Of a stretch of DNA of 64,000 bases, positions 9,210-17,850 are shown one piece after another. This DNA is from Actinoalloteichus_B caeruleus. GTDB taxonomy: Bacteria; Actinomycetota; Actinomycetes; Mycobacteriales; Pseudonocardiaceae. Location of the stretch: the NCBI RefSeq assembly GCF_000718005.1, contig NZ_JODV01000007.1; one strand, written 5' to 3'. Numbering within the stretch: position 1 is the stretch's first letter; each line of letters begins with the position of its first letter. Below the pieces are notes generated by a model, which worked only from the letters and a program-made list of their open reading frames with translations, did not search any database and was not told the origin of the DNA. Both the position numbers and the translations under genes were made by a program.

Positions 9210-9236
9210 CAGGGCACCCCGCACCGGGGTGCCCTG
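9210..9236 (+). terminator. rho-independent-type hairpin after the NmrA remnant
   Basis: A perfect 11-bp stem (CAGGGCACCCC, loop GCACC, GGGGTGCCCTG) starts eight bases after the remnant's stop codon. No U-tract is evident, as is common in actinobacteria. Confidence 0.75.
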
Positions 9237-9302
9237 CCACCACACCGTTGGCTGTCGGGTCGACAGGGGGCAGGCGAACCGTGCCGGTTCCCGGCGGCCG
9301 GG

Positions 9303-10019
9303 TCAGACGAGCAGGATCGCCCGGTCCCGCACGCGGTCCCAGACCTCCACCGGGAGCTCCGCGGCGATCAGCAACTCCTCGACCGTGAAGAAGGACGTCC
9401 CCTGCTGTCCCCTGGTCCGCACGATGGTCGCGGCCTGCTCCGGGGTGAGGCCGCAGGTCTGGGCGATCGCCTCGGCCGGGGCGGCACCGAGGTCGACCAG
9501 GCCGCCGTCGTCGTAGGTGCCCGCCAGGTCGGGACGGCCGATCTTGAGTTCCCTGGCGAGCAGCGGGTCATCCGCGACGAGGGTGCGGGCCTCGTCGCGC
9601 TTCGCCCGCGCGGCGAGGGCCGCGGCGACGGCGGGATCGGACGCGGACGCGGGCGCGCCCTCCTGGGGAGCCCCCTCGTACACCTGGCGGCGCAACGGCG
9701 AGATCAGGACACAACCCAGGATCATGGCGGTCAACGCCAACAGCCCGCCGAACGCACCCACCGAGGGTTCGCCCTCGGGCCCCGTCTCGGGCGTGGCCAA
9801 CACCAGGACGTAGAGGACCGCGTCGATGGCGCCGAACAGCCAGGCGTACCTCCGCGCCTTGGGGGTGCGCAGCCTGGACGCCGCGTGGGCGAACGGCACC
9901 CAGGCGAACAGGCCCAGCGAAACGAGGACCACCGGGTAGTACCAGAAGCCGCGAGGCCCCCTGCCGCCGGTGGCGACCGCACCGGTCTGGTCGCCCCGCG
10001 TGCCTTCCTGGCTCGTCAT
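9303..10019 (-). CDS. membrane protein with C-terminal helix-hairpin-helix domain
   Basis: 238 residues. Three hydrophobic segments are visible at about residues 25-46 (FWYYPVVLVSLGLFAWVPFA), 58-78 and 88-107. A charged linker follows, then a C-terminal helix-hairpin-helix-like region (APAEAIAQTCGLTPEQAATIV, followed by FFTVEELLIAAELP) resembling ComEA-type HhH motifs. The ATG at 10019 follows GGGGGAGGGAC. Function unknown; the HhH could bind DNA or mediate protein contacts at the membrane. Confidence 0.75.
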   Translation of the reverse strand: MTSQEGTRGDQTGAVATGGRGPRGFWYYPVVLVSLGLFAWVPFAHAASRLRTPKARRYAWLFGAIDAVLYVLVLATPETGPEGEPSVGAFGGLLALTAMILGCVLISPLRRQVYEGAPQEGAPASASDPAVAAALAARAKRDEARTLVADDPLLARELKIGRPDLAGTYDDGGLVDLGAAPAEAIAQTCGLTPEQAATIVRTRGQQGTSFFTVEELLIAAELPVEVWDRVRDRAILLV

Positions 10020-10660
10020 GTCCCTCCCCCTCACCACGACGCCCGTCCGACGTCAGCTGGTATGTCCACCGACGCTCTCCCGCCGAGGGCCACCGTGTCG
10101 CCCCGGAGATCGACGGCCAGCGACCCGCCGTTACAGCCTTCGAGTCGACACCGGGACGAGCTCGCGACGCTCGACAGCCGGCCTGTCGGGCAGGCGGCGG
10201 GCCGACGCTACCACCGCGCCGACAGGCGGCAGGCCACGCGAGGACGGCGACCGGCGACGGCCGCACCAGGCGATCGGGTCCGGCTGGCACGCCCTCGCTC
10301 CGGCCCCGGATCCCGATCGATGCCAGGCCACAGCACCGACGAGGTGGGACGGGAGGTGTTGGTCGTTCCCGCCTCGTTCGGTGCCTCGGGTTCCAGCCAC
10401 GCGTTCGGGCACTGCTCGCCCGGTTCAGGACATCGCGCCTGGCGACCCCTCGGGAACACCCAAGCTCCCCACCAGGCACCGAACGGCGCGACGGCACGCC
10501 CCCACGCCGGCGAGCGGGTACCGCGATCCTCGGCGACGGCCACCGATCCCGCCGCCACGGCCCCCTGGGGGCGCTCACCCCGGCACCACCTCCCCCGCTC
10601 AGCGACGGCCAGCTCCGGGAGCTTGTCACTCGTCCGAGGGGCCGCCACTAGGCTTCCCCG
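10020..10660. other. intergenic; no gene seen except a promoter at its right edge
   Basis: No frame in these 641 bases looks like a protein. The right edge holds TTGTCA (10623-10628) and a -10 box TAGGCT (10649-10654), six bases before the GTG of the histidine kinase, which predicts a leaderless transcript. The remainder is GC-rich without evident repeats. Confidence 0.5.
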
Positions 10661-11809
10661 GTGATCACTCCGAGGTGGATCCCGGAGTCGTGGCAACGGT
10701 TCGGCGGCACGGCCTGGTACTCCCTGCTGGGACTGGTGCTCCTCGTCGGGTCGCTGGTACCGGCGTCGCACGGTCACGGAACGAGGTTCGGCGGGATGCC
10801 GGACCGCCCGTTCGACGTCCTGGCCGTCGTGGCGATCGCCCTCCAGTGCCTCCCGCTGGTGGCGTGCCGGCGGTGGCCGGTGCCCTGCCTCGCGCTGGTG
10901 TCCGTGGGCTTCGCCGCCGACCAGCTCCTGGGCTACCACTCGTTCGCGGGCACCGCCCTGCCGCTCGCCCTGCTGAACGCGGGGTCACGGCTCGACCGGC
11001 GGCGGCGGGCCACCGCACTCGGGTTCTCCGCGGCGTACGTGCCGTTCGCCGCCGCGTTCCCCCTGCTCGGCGCCGGTGAGCCGCTCGCGGAGGTCCTGAC
11101 CTTCTACCTGGCGCTGGTCCTCTTCTGGGCCGTCGGGACGTGGTTGCGCTCCACCCGCCTGCTGGAGGCCGAACGTCGCCGCCGGGTCGCCGAGGACACC
11201 CGTGCCGCCGAACGCGCCCGGATCGCGCGGGAGCTCCACGACGTGGTCACCCACCACGTGACGGCGATGGTCGTGCAGGCCGAGGCCGCCCGTTACCTCA
11301 CCTCGGCGCCCGAACGCCTGGACCAGAGCCTGACCTCGGTCACCGCCACCGGCCGGCGTGCCATCTCCGACCTGCGACACCTGCTCGACGTGCTCAGTCC
11401 GGACCACGAGGTCCAGTCGTCGTCCTCCGACGAGCTCCGCGCGCTCGTCGAGCGGACACGCCAGGCCGGGCAACCCGTGGAGTTCACGGAGGAGGGCACC
11501 CCCTCGACGGTGGCCGGGCGTGCCGGTCCGGTCGCCTACCGCGTGGTGCGGGAGGCACTGACCAACGCCCTCAAGTACGCGCACGGCAGCGGCACCCGGG
11601 TGCGGGTGCGGCACGGCGAGGAGGAGATCACCGTGGAGGTCAGCACCGACGGTTCCGGCACCTCGGCCGGCTCACCAGGCGGGAACGGCCGGGGCCTCGC
11701 CGGGCTGCGCGACCGGGTCGACGCCCTCGACGGCGAGTTCACCGCCGGCCGGGACGCCGACGGCGGGTTCCTCGTGCGGGCCCGCCTCCCGACCGGGGTC
11801 CCGTCATGA
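10661..11809 (+). CDS. NarL/DesK-type sensor histidine kinase
   Basis: 382 residues. Five or so hydrophobic segments fill residues about 15-165, followed by a HisKA_3 dimerisation helix with the phospho-acceptor His193 (ARELHDVVTHHVTAMVVQAE). The C-terminal ATPase domain has the N-box region REALTNALKYAHG and the G-box GNGRGLAGLRDRV. It lacks a large extracellular sensor, so it likely senses a membrane signal. GTG start with TAGGCT six bases upstream (leaderless). Its stop overlaps the response regulator start (ATGA). Confidence 0.93.
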   Translation: MITPRWIPESWQRFGGTAWYSLLGLVLLVGSLVPASHGHGTRFGGMPDRPFDVLAVVAIALQCLPLVACRRWPVPCLALVSVGFAADQLLGYHSFAGTALPLALLNAGSRLDRRRRATALGFSAAYVPFAAAFPLLGAGEPLAEVLTFYLALVLFWAVGTWLRSTRLLEAERRRRVAEDTRAAERARIARELHDVVTHHVTAMVVQAEAARYLTSAPERLDQSLTSVTATGRRAISDLRHLLDVLSPDHEVQSSSSDELRALVERTRQAGQPVEFTEEGTPSTVAGRAGPVAYRVVREALTNALKYAHGSGTRVRVRHGEEEITVEVSTDGSGTSAGSPGGNGRGLAGLRDRVDALDGEFTAGRDADGGFLVRARLPTGVPS

Positions 11810-12465
11810 CCGCTCCGATCCGCGTCCTGGTCTGCGACGACCAGGTGCTGGTCCGCACCGGGCTGGTGACGATCATCGACGCGCAACCCGACCTCGACGT
11901 GGTGGGCGAGTGCGGGGACGGGAAGACCGCCGTCACGCTGGCCGGCCGGCTGGAGCCGGACGTGGTCGTGATGGACGTGCGGATGCCGGTGCTCGACGGC
12001 ATCGAGGCAACCCGCCTCCTGGCCGGTGCCGACGTCGCCCAACCGGTCAAGGTGCTCGTGGTGACCACGTTCAACCTGGACGAGTACGTCTACCAGGCGC
12101 TGCGCGCCGGGGCGAGCGGGTTCCTACTCAAGGACGCTCCGCCGAGCCAGCTCCTGGACGGCATCCGGACCGTGGCGTCGGGCGCGGCGCTGTTGGCGCC
12201 GGAGGTGACGCGGCAGCTCGTGGGCAGGTACGCGACGCGGATCCGGCCGGCGGCCAGCGCCCCGAACGACCTGCCGCTGACCCCGCGTGAACTCGAGGTG
12301 CTCCGGCTCGTCGCGGACGGCCTTTCCAACAGGGAGATCGCCACGGCACTGGTGCTCAGCCAGGAGACCGTCAAGACCTTCGTGTCCCGCATGCTCGGAA
12401 AACTCGGACTGCGCGACCGCGTCCAGGCCGTCGTCTTCGCCTACCGCAACGGCCTGGTCACCTGA
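11806..12465 (+). CDS. NarL/LuxR-family response regulator
   Basis: 219 residues. The receiver domain has acidic residues CDDQ and the phospho-acceptor Asp57 (VVVMDVRMPVLDG). A C-terminal LuxR-type helix-turn-helix is clear (LTPRELEVLRLVADGLSNRE, QETVKTFVSRMLGKLGLRDR). The ATG overlaps the kinase stop by four bases, so it is the cognate partner. No target can be assigned; the divergent-facing lipoprotein hydrolase is the nearest other gene. Confidence 0.95.
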   Translation: MTAPIRVLVCDDQVLVRTGLVTIIDAQPDLDVVGECGDGKTAVTLAGRLEPDVVVMDVRMPVLDGIEATRLLAGADVAQPVKVLVVTTFNLDEYVYQALRAGASGFLLKDAPPSQLLDGIRTVASGAALLAPEVTRQLVGRYATRIRPAASAPNDLPLTPRELEVLRLVADGLSNREIATALVLSQETVKTFVSRMLGKLGLRDRVQAVVFAYRNGLVT

Positions 12466-12538
12466 TCGCTCGGCCGCCAGGCGCGTGGCGCGGGCGGCGA
12501 CCAGCACCAGCCCGCGCCGGGAAGCGGCGGTTCGGCGC

Positions 12539-13444
12539 CTACGAGGGGTCCGCCGCTTCGGAGACGACCCGCTGGATCGCCTCGACCACGACCTCGGGTT
12601 CGTCGAGGTAGATGTGGTGCCCACTGTCGCTCGCGGTGCTCAGGGTGCTCTGGCTCGACACGGCCAGCCACTTCCGCTGCCCCTCGGACCACGCCCGCTC
12701 CAGGTCCGGCCCGTACTCGGGAATGGCCGTGAGGTAGTCCCCGCCGTGCTGGAGGACCTCCACCGGGATGTCCCCGGCGGAGGCGACCTCGCCGTCGGCG
12801 ACCGCCAGCCGCTCGGGCCACTCCCCCTCGAAGACGGCCAGGGTCTGGTCCCGCAGCTCGGCCGCCGGCCCGGTGGCTGATTCCGGGATGCTCGCCCGGA
12901 GGTCCGCGCCCTGCGTCGGGGAGGTGGCGTCGATGAGGACGAGGCCGCGGACCCGGTCCTGGTGGTCGGGGGCGTACCGGGCGGCGATCAGCCCGCCGAG
13001 GGAATGCCCGGCCAGGACGACCGGGGCGTCGCCGGCGACCTGGTCGATCACCTCGGTCAGGACCTCCCCGGTGCTGTCGAGGGTCTGCGGGCCGGCTGGC
13101 TCGTCGCTGTCACCGGCGCCGAGGCGGTCGTAGGAGCAGACCCGGTCCCGCTCACCCAGGGTCTCCTGGAGGTCCGCCAGCTCCGCGAGCCCGTCGCCTC
13201 CCCCGTGCAGGAGGACGACGACCGGCCTGCCCTCCACCGGGTCGCCCGAACAGGACACCCGCACGGAACGGCCGTCGACGTCGATCGACGAGACGCCGGT
13301 GAACGCGTCCCGTGGCTCGCCGGCGGTCGAGGTGGCGTTCGCGGAGGGGGCCGGGGAGGGCTGCGGGGCCGCGCCGCAGCCCGCCAACGCGGTTCCGGCG
13401 ACGGCGGCCACCAACGCGGCCGCGACGGATGCCTTACGGGTCAT
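12539..13444 (-). CDS. secreted lipoprotein alpha/beta hydrolase
   Basis: 301 residues with a lipoprotein signal peptide (lipobox LAGC, lipidated Cys23) and a Ser/Ala/Pro linker. The alpha/beta-hydrolase fold shows VVLLHGGGDG (oxyanion region), nucleophile elbow GHSLGG, an acid in the LVLIDATSP segment and a catalytic histidine probably in DSGHHIYLDEP. It should sit on the outer face of the membrane. ATG at 13444 with GGAG at six bases. Substrate unknown; an esterase or lipase role is plausible. Confidence 0.88.
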   Translation of the reverse strand: MTRKASVAAALVAAVAGTALAGCGAAPQPSPAPSANATSTAGEPRDAFTGVSSIDVDGRSVRVSCSGDPVEGRPVVVLLHGGGDGLAELADLQETLGERDRVCSYDRLGAGDSDEPAGPQTLDSTGEVLTEVIDQVAGDAPVVLAGHSLGGLIAARYAPDHQDRVRGLVLIDATSPTQGADLRASIPESATGPAAELRDQTLAVFEGEWPERLAVADGEVASAGDIPVEVLQHGGDYLTAIPEYGPDLERAWSEGQRKWLAVSSQSTLSTASDSGHHIYLDEPEVVVEAIQRVVSEAADPS

Positions 13445-14251
13445 GAGGAACTCCAGGTGCGGAAGCTGTGGGCGGACCGGCACGCGATGACGCGGGCGTG
13501 CCGGAACCGGTGTCGCTGGCACGGAACGGGAAGTCGGGGGCCGGTCGGACCACTGGCCCGGTGCGGGGTCCACCGCCCCGCGCCATCGCTGGGTCAAGAA
13601 GCTACGGAGCCACGGGCGCCATGTCGTCACCACTCGGTGGACACTCGCGTGTAGCTCGCTCGGGGGACAACGCCGGAGCGACTTCGGCGGTTCGTGCGCG
13701 TCGGTCGCGACGGAGGTGCCGCCCGCTCTGGGCGGCGATCCCGCCTCCCCAAGGACCCCTCCGGCCGTGACCCGCACCGGGCTGGCCGCGATCGCCCACC
13801 GGCGGAGAGACGACCCGGGACGGGCGGGGGAGGGAACGGGGCTGGGCGGCCGAACCGGACGCGGTGGACGCGGCGGGCACGAACGTGCCGGGCCCGCTCA
13901 ACCTCCTGACCGGTGCCGCCGCCGATCGCCGCCCGCAGGGGTGGTGCCGCTGGTGATCGGGGCCATCGTCGTGCACGGCGGGAGGTGGGAGTTCGACCCC
14001 GTGGCCGGGGTCGTCGCCTGGACCCGGTTCGGCCCGGTGCCCTGCTGATCCGGTGACGGAACCCGGGTCGGCGCCGACCCGCCGACCACCCGAATCGACG
14101 CGATGTCGACCGGAGCACCGGCGAGGTGGGATTCGCTTCACCGATGGGACATCGAGCCGCCCGACGGTGCGCCGGGGCCGGTCCGGTGGACCCGAGGGGT
14201 TCGGACAGGGAAGGGGTGGGGCGCCCGCCCCGGCAACCTCGAGGAGCTGGA
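13445..14251. other. intergenic with coding-like debris, no intact gene
   Basis: Most of this 807-base stretch holds only shadow frames. Between about 13820 and 14048 two overlapping plus-strand frames each show coding-like third-position GC: one ends in AAGTNVPGPLNLLTGAAADR, the next reads VVPLVIGAIVVHGGRWEFDP and onward to a stop at 14048. This looks like a frameshifted remnant of a small membrane protein. No start or ribosome site is convincing. Confidence 0.35.
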
Positions 14252-14488
14252 CTAGGCGCTACCCGCTCTGCCCGCCTTGACCGCCGCGAGGAAGGTGTTC
14301 CAGGAGCGTTCGCTCACGATCAGGATGCCGCCGTCCCGGTCCTTCGTGTCGCGGATCGCGGCGCCGCCGCCCACAGGCGCGATTTCGACGCAGGAGCCGT
14401 TGCTCCCGGTGTAGCTGCTGGTACGCCATCGGAGCTGGCCGGGGTCCACTGGAACCATCGCAGCCACCTCCTCTCCTTGTCTGGTCAT
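14252..14488 (-). CDS. DUF397-domain protein
   Basis: 78 residues with the hallmark DUF397 sequence: LRWRTSSYTGSNGSCVEIAP and AIRDTKDRDGGILIVSERSW. DUF397 proteins are actinobacterial partners of adjacent XRE/DUF5753 regulators and influence development or antibiotic production; the mechanism is debated, with antitoxin-like roles suggested. The start overlaps the XRE stop by four bases (ATGA), so the two are co-translated. Confidence 0.92.
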   Translation of the reverse strand: MTRQGEEVAAMVPVDPGQLRWRTSSYTGSNGSCVEIAPVGGGAAIRDTKDRDGGILIVSERSWNTFLAAVKAGRAGSA

Positions 14489-15366
14489 CGGTATCGCTCA
14501 ACCAGTTTAGCGATCAGCTCGCGGGACGACCCCGGATCCCGTGCGACGTTGCGCAACCGCTGGTACGCGGCGGCATACTCCTGGATGACGGTGATGTCCT
14601 CGGGGTAGGTCGCTCCGGCGAAGTCGTCGAGGTAGAGCATCGTGCCTCGTTCGGGCAGCTTCAGCAGGATGAACCGTGCTGCGGCGACGAACGACTCGTC
14701 GTGGTTGGACGTGGGTTCGGGCCGAAAGGGCAGTACGCGGATGTCGACGTTCGCGCGCTCGCCGATGTCGAGCAGGTGCGCCAGCTGGGCTGCCATGACC
14801 GCGTCGTCACCGATGACCCTGTGCAGTGCCGCCTCGTGCAGGATCGCCTCGACCTTGGCTGGTGGTGGCTCGTCGCGGGTGAGGATGCGTTGCCGCCCGA
14901 TACGCAGGTCGACCCGTTTGTCGACCTCCTGCCTGCTGGCCAGCGGCGCGCCTGCCTGGAGGGTCGCCCGCGCGTAGTCGGCGGTCTGGAGCAGCCCGGT
15001 GATCGCCTCGTTCTCGTAGACCCAGATGTCGCTGGCCTCACCCTCCAGGACGAGGAAGCGGGTGAACCAGTTGGGTGCGGCGTCCCGGTACGAGGCACTG
15101 CGTCGACGCCGGGCACGCGGTTTGGGCACCGCCGCGAGCCGCAGTGCTTCCGCCGAATCCGCGTCTCCGGCCTCATACAGCTCCAGCAGTGCCGCGACGA
15201 CCTCCGGCCTGGCCTCCTGCTTGCCGTTCTCGATGCGGCTCATGCTCGCTGACGACAGGTCGACGGATCGGCGCGCTTCGTCGGCGGTGAGGCCGGCGCG
15301 CTCTCGCAGCTCGCGCAGCAGGATGCCGAGCTGGATCTGGGCGACGACCGGGTCGTCTACGAACAT
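14485..15366 (-). CDS. XRE-family helix-turn-helix regulator with DUF5753 domain
   Basis: 293 residues. N-terminal XRE HTH at about residues 10-65 (LGILLRELRERAGLTADEAR; SSASMSRIENGKQEARPEVV), then a DUF5753 domain (WVYENEAITGLLQTADYARA, RQRILTRDEPPPAKVEAILH, DIRVLPFRPEP). ATG at 15366 follows GGAGGG at seven bases. It is paired with DUF397. Its codon usage is less extreme in GC3 than neighbouring core genes, in keeping with an accessory block. Confidence 0.92.
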   Translation of the reverse strand: MFVDDPVVAQIQLGILLRELRERAGLTADEARRSVDLSSASMSRIENGKQEARPEVVAALLELYEAGDADSAEALRLAAVPKPRARRRRSASYRDAAPNWFTRFLVLEGEASDIWVYENEAITGLLQTADYARATLQAGAPLASRQEVDKRVDLRIGRQRILTRDEPPPAKVEAILHEAALHRVIGDDAVMAAQLAHLLDIGERANVDIRVLPFRPEPTSNHDESFVAAARFILLKLPERGTMLYLDDFAGATYPEDITVIQEYAAAYQRLRNVARDPGSSRELIAKLVERYR

Positions 15367-15578
15367 CGGTACACCCTCCACGTCCGGGGCGCAGGGGCAA
15401 CGCACGGCCCCGCGACCACCGACAGTCACGAGCAGATTCACCCGTTTATGCGCATGTACGACGGAACTTTCGTCGTAAGCTACATCTAACACCGCCCAGG
15501 AAAATCCGCAGGTTCTGCGGTGGCGACTTTAGCCCAGGGCTACGGGGCGGGGAATCGAGCCGGGGGAGGAGGGCTGGG

Positions 15579-15839
15579 GTGCGGAACAGCCAGCTGCGAG
15601 AAACCATTCGCACCGACGACACGAAGCGAAACCGAGTAGCGAGGTCGGTCGCGGCCGAGACCGAGCACATCGGCATCCAGCCACTTCCTGGGGAGTGTGT
15701 GGAGCTGGCGCTCACCCGGTCGCGGGCGCTCGCCGTCGCCCGAACCTCCTGGCACTCCACCACGCGTTCTGGAACAGCACCAGGAGGGGGACGTCATGTA
15801 CAGCGATCTGATCGTCAGCTCGTGGGTTGGCATCCGTGA
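15579..15839 (+). CDS. small unknown protein, overlapping the next gene
   Basis: 86 residues from a GTG with a strong AGGAGGG upstream. The segment ETEHIGIQPLPGECVELALT followed by RSRALAVARTSWHST looks like real protein, whereas the last 25 residues overlap the following gene out of frame. No family is recognised. It is divergent from the XRE/DUF397 pair. The opposite strand offers no better frame. Confidence 0.45.
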   Translation: MRNSQLRETIRTDDTKRNRVARSVAAETEHIGIQPLPGECVELALTRSRALAVARTSWHSTTRSGTAPGGGRHVQRSDRQLVGWHP

Positions 15840-16077
15840 TGACTGTCAGATGACATACCGGATCAACGGCAGTGACGCGGTGGAGTTCACGGTCAGCGGC
15901 CACTCACAGACATTCGAGTTGGTCTACGAGGGCGAAGCACTTCGGAAGTTCGTCGAACTGGCCGGCCGGGCGTTGGTCGAGATGAGTGCGCTGGACGAGC
16001 AGGGCCGCGAGCTGGCGGATTCACCGAACACGGTGCTGTTGCTGGAGGAAGCCGTTGACCCGGGGCAGCGGGAGTGA
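15796..16077 (+). CDS. small hypothetical protein
   Basis: 93 residues, acidic, no membrane segment. It begins MYSDLIVSSWVGIRDDCQMT and contains EALRKFVELAGRALVEMSAL. The ATG has an ideal AGGAGGGGG site. No family recognised. It overlaps the preceding small gene by 44 bases, so the two are probably co-transcribed opposite the XRE/DUF397 unit. Confidence 0.7.
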   Translation: MYSDLIVSSWVGIRDDCQMTYRINGSDAVEFTVSGHSQTFELVYEGEALRKFVELAGRALVEMSALDEQGRELADSPNTVLLLEEAVDPGQRE

Positions 16078-16244
16078 GCGGTCCGACGACGGTGCCGTCC
16101 TGACCATCTCAGCCGCCGCTGCCCCTGCTCCGGCCGCTGTACGGGGCAGCCGCCGCGGTACACCGCCGCCCAGACCTGGGTCGAGGTCACCCGCTGGCTG
16201 GCATGCCCACCCCTTGCCCGGGTTTCGTAGGAGCGGCCGGGACG

Positions 16245-17414
16245 TCATTCGTCGGCGAGTGGACGGATGGGCGTGATCGTCGGGATGTACACGAGCGCGT
16301 CGAAGCTCCCGGTGAGGGAGGGCAGGTCGAAGTAGTGCTCGTCATCGTCGGCGGGGTCGTACAGCCCGGAGATGAGCCTGGTCGGCCAGGAGCGGCCGAG
16401 GTCTCCCGCGACCGTCGCCGGGGGTGGTGTGCGCAGGTCGATGGTGCGCTCACCGTGCGCGCCGGCGAGTCGTGCGTCGATGGAGTCCGCGCGCGGAGCG
16501 GGGATCGTCGCTCTGGTGATGTGGCCCTGGCCGAAGGTGATGTGCACGGCGAGATACCGATCGTCCAACGCGGTGCGCAGGTGTGAACCGAGCATCGGGC
16601 CGGGGTGCGCGGCGATGTGGGCGCTGCCCTCCCACAGCACGATCCGCTCTCCGGTGCGGCGGTGGTGGTCCAGGAGCCGGTCGGCGGCCAGGTGTTCCTC
16701 GCGAGCCATGTCGTGGCCGACACCGATCGCGTTCGCGTGGAAGTCCACCACCGCGTCGAGGAGCTCCAGCGCGGCATCCCTCTCGCCGCTGGGCGCCAGC
16801 CTGGCCGTGTGGGCTCGGGCTGTGCGGGCCATCTCCACGAAGGGCGTGCCGGGGTGGGTGCCGCGTGCGCGCAGGACGTGCTCGCCGCTGCCGTGCGCGA
16901 CGCGGATGACGTCGAGGAGCGCTTCGACCCTCACGGCCGTGCCGGCGTCGATCCCGGCCAGCAGGTCGACGACGCGGTCATAGTCCGAGGACAGGACGCG
17001 CGAGCTGGCCACGCCGACGATCCGCACCCGAGCACCGGCCCGGGTCCGGTTGAGCTCACGCAACCGGACCAGCGCGTCTCGCATCTCAACGACCTGCCAC
17101 GGTCCCCACGCCTGGGCGAGCGCGCGGTCGAGGTCGATGTCCTCACCGGACACGTACCGGTCGTACAGGTCGGCGACGCGCTGGTTGTCGAGCACGGCGA
17201 TGGTCGTGAACCCGCGCTCGACCAGGAGCCAGGTGGTGTCGGTGACGAAGGCGAACACCTCGTGGGCCTCGCGGGTGCTCACACCCAGGCCCACGATCAC
17301 CGCCTCGCGGGCGGCCTCGGCGATCAGCTCCGGGCGCGCGCCGACAGGCTGCGTGGTGAGCCATGCGGCGACGGGAGGCGACGGGTCGGGCGGGAGGACT
17401 GGTGGCGTGCTCAT
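16245..17414 (-). CDS. erythromycin esterase family protein
   Basis: 389 residues. It shows the EreA/EreB-type fold: IVGLGVSTREAHEVFAFVTD at the N-terminus, RGFTTIAVLDNQ, RVRIVGVASSR, then VVDFHANAIGVGHDMAREEH, RIVLWEGSAHIAAH and HITFGQGH. Family members hydrolyse macrolide lactones, but the usual GEATHG-type N-terminal motif is altered here to GLGVSTREAHE, and many chromosomal members have other substrates. ATG at 17414 with GAGG eight bases upstream; an in-frame start at 17438 would sit inside a palindromic operator. Confidence 0.75.
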   Translation of the reverse strand: MSTPPVLPPDPSPPVAAWLTTQPVGARPELIAEAAREAVIVGLGVSTREAHEVFAFVTDTTWLLVERGFTTIAVLDNQRVADLYDRYVSGEDIDLDRALAQAWGPWQVVEMRDALVRLRELNRTRAGARVRIVGVASSRVLSSDYDRVVDLLAGIDAGTAVRVEALLDVIRVAHGSGEHVLRARGTHPGTPFVEMARTARAHTARLAPSGERDAALELLDAVVDFHANAIGVGHDMAREEHLAADRLLDHHRRTGERIVLWEGSAHIAAHPGPMLGSHLRTALDDRYLAVHITFGQGHITRATIPAPRADSIDARLAGAHGERTIDLRTPPPATVAGDLGRSWPTRLISGLYDPADDDEHYFDLPSLTGSFDALVYIPTITPIRPLADE

Positions 17415-17430
17415 ACCAGCAGCCTCGTCT

Positions 17431-17446
17431 CTCAACATATGTTGAG
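17431..17446. promoter_or_regulatory. perfect 16-bp palindromic operator
   Basis: CTCAACATATGTTGAG is a perfect inverted repeat 17 bases upstream of the esterase-family start. It is AT-rich against a GC-rich background. Symmetry and position suit a dimeric TetR-, MarR- or PadR-type regulator binding over the promoter or leader. No such regulator is adjacent. Confidence 0.6.
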
Positions 17447-17795
17447 GTCAAGGGGTGCGGCCGGATCACCTCAGCCGCGTCCACGGGCTGGCGGAGCTCA
17501 GGAGCCCGGTGCCGCGCCCGGCTCACCGAGCTCAGCCGAACCGGGCGAATTCAGCTGGCCATTGAGGTCGGCCACCCGTTGCTCGGCCTGGCGTGGCGAT
17601 CCGATCGCCGAGGCTGGTGCTCCGGTGGGGACTCGTCGGGTGCACCGCCGTGCCGGATGGGCACGTCGTCCGTTGTGTCGTTGCTCGTGTTCCCGGCGTG
17701 GTGGCCACCGGGCCTGACCGGCCGGTGCTCGGGGCTCGGCAGGGCACCACGATGGCGACGACACGGGAGCGGACCCGCCCGATGCGGGAGAACGA

Positions 17796-17837
17796 GCTCG
17801 AACCCCGGCCAACGATCCCATTGGCAAGGGTTCGAGC
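17796..17837. repeat. inverted repeat carrying tRNA T-arm-like sequence
   Basis: GCTCGAACCC (17796-17805) is repeated inverted as GGGTTCGAGC (17828-17837), with an inner GCCAA/TTGGC pair (17808-17812 and 17821-17825). The outer arm equals the T-arm sequence of the adjacent tRNA-Lys. It could be a processing/termination hairpin or a relic of site-specific integration at the tRNA. Confidence 0.6.
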
Positions 17838-17850
17838 CTCGTGCGCGAGG

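Noticed and set aside
17414..17438. Upstream ATG at 17438 as the start of the Ere-family gene
   Set aside because: It lies inside the 16-bp palindrome and lacks a ribosome site; ATG 17414 has GAGG upstream.
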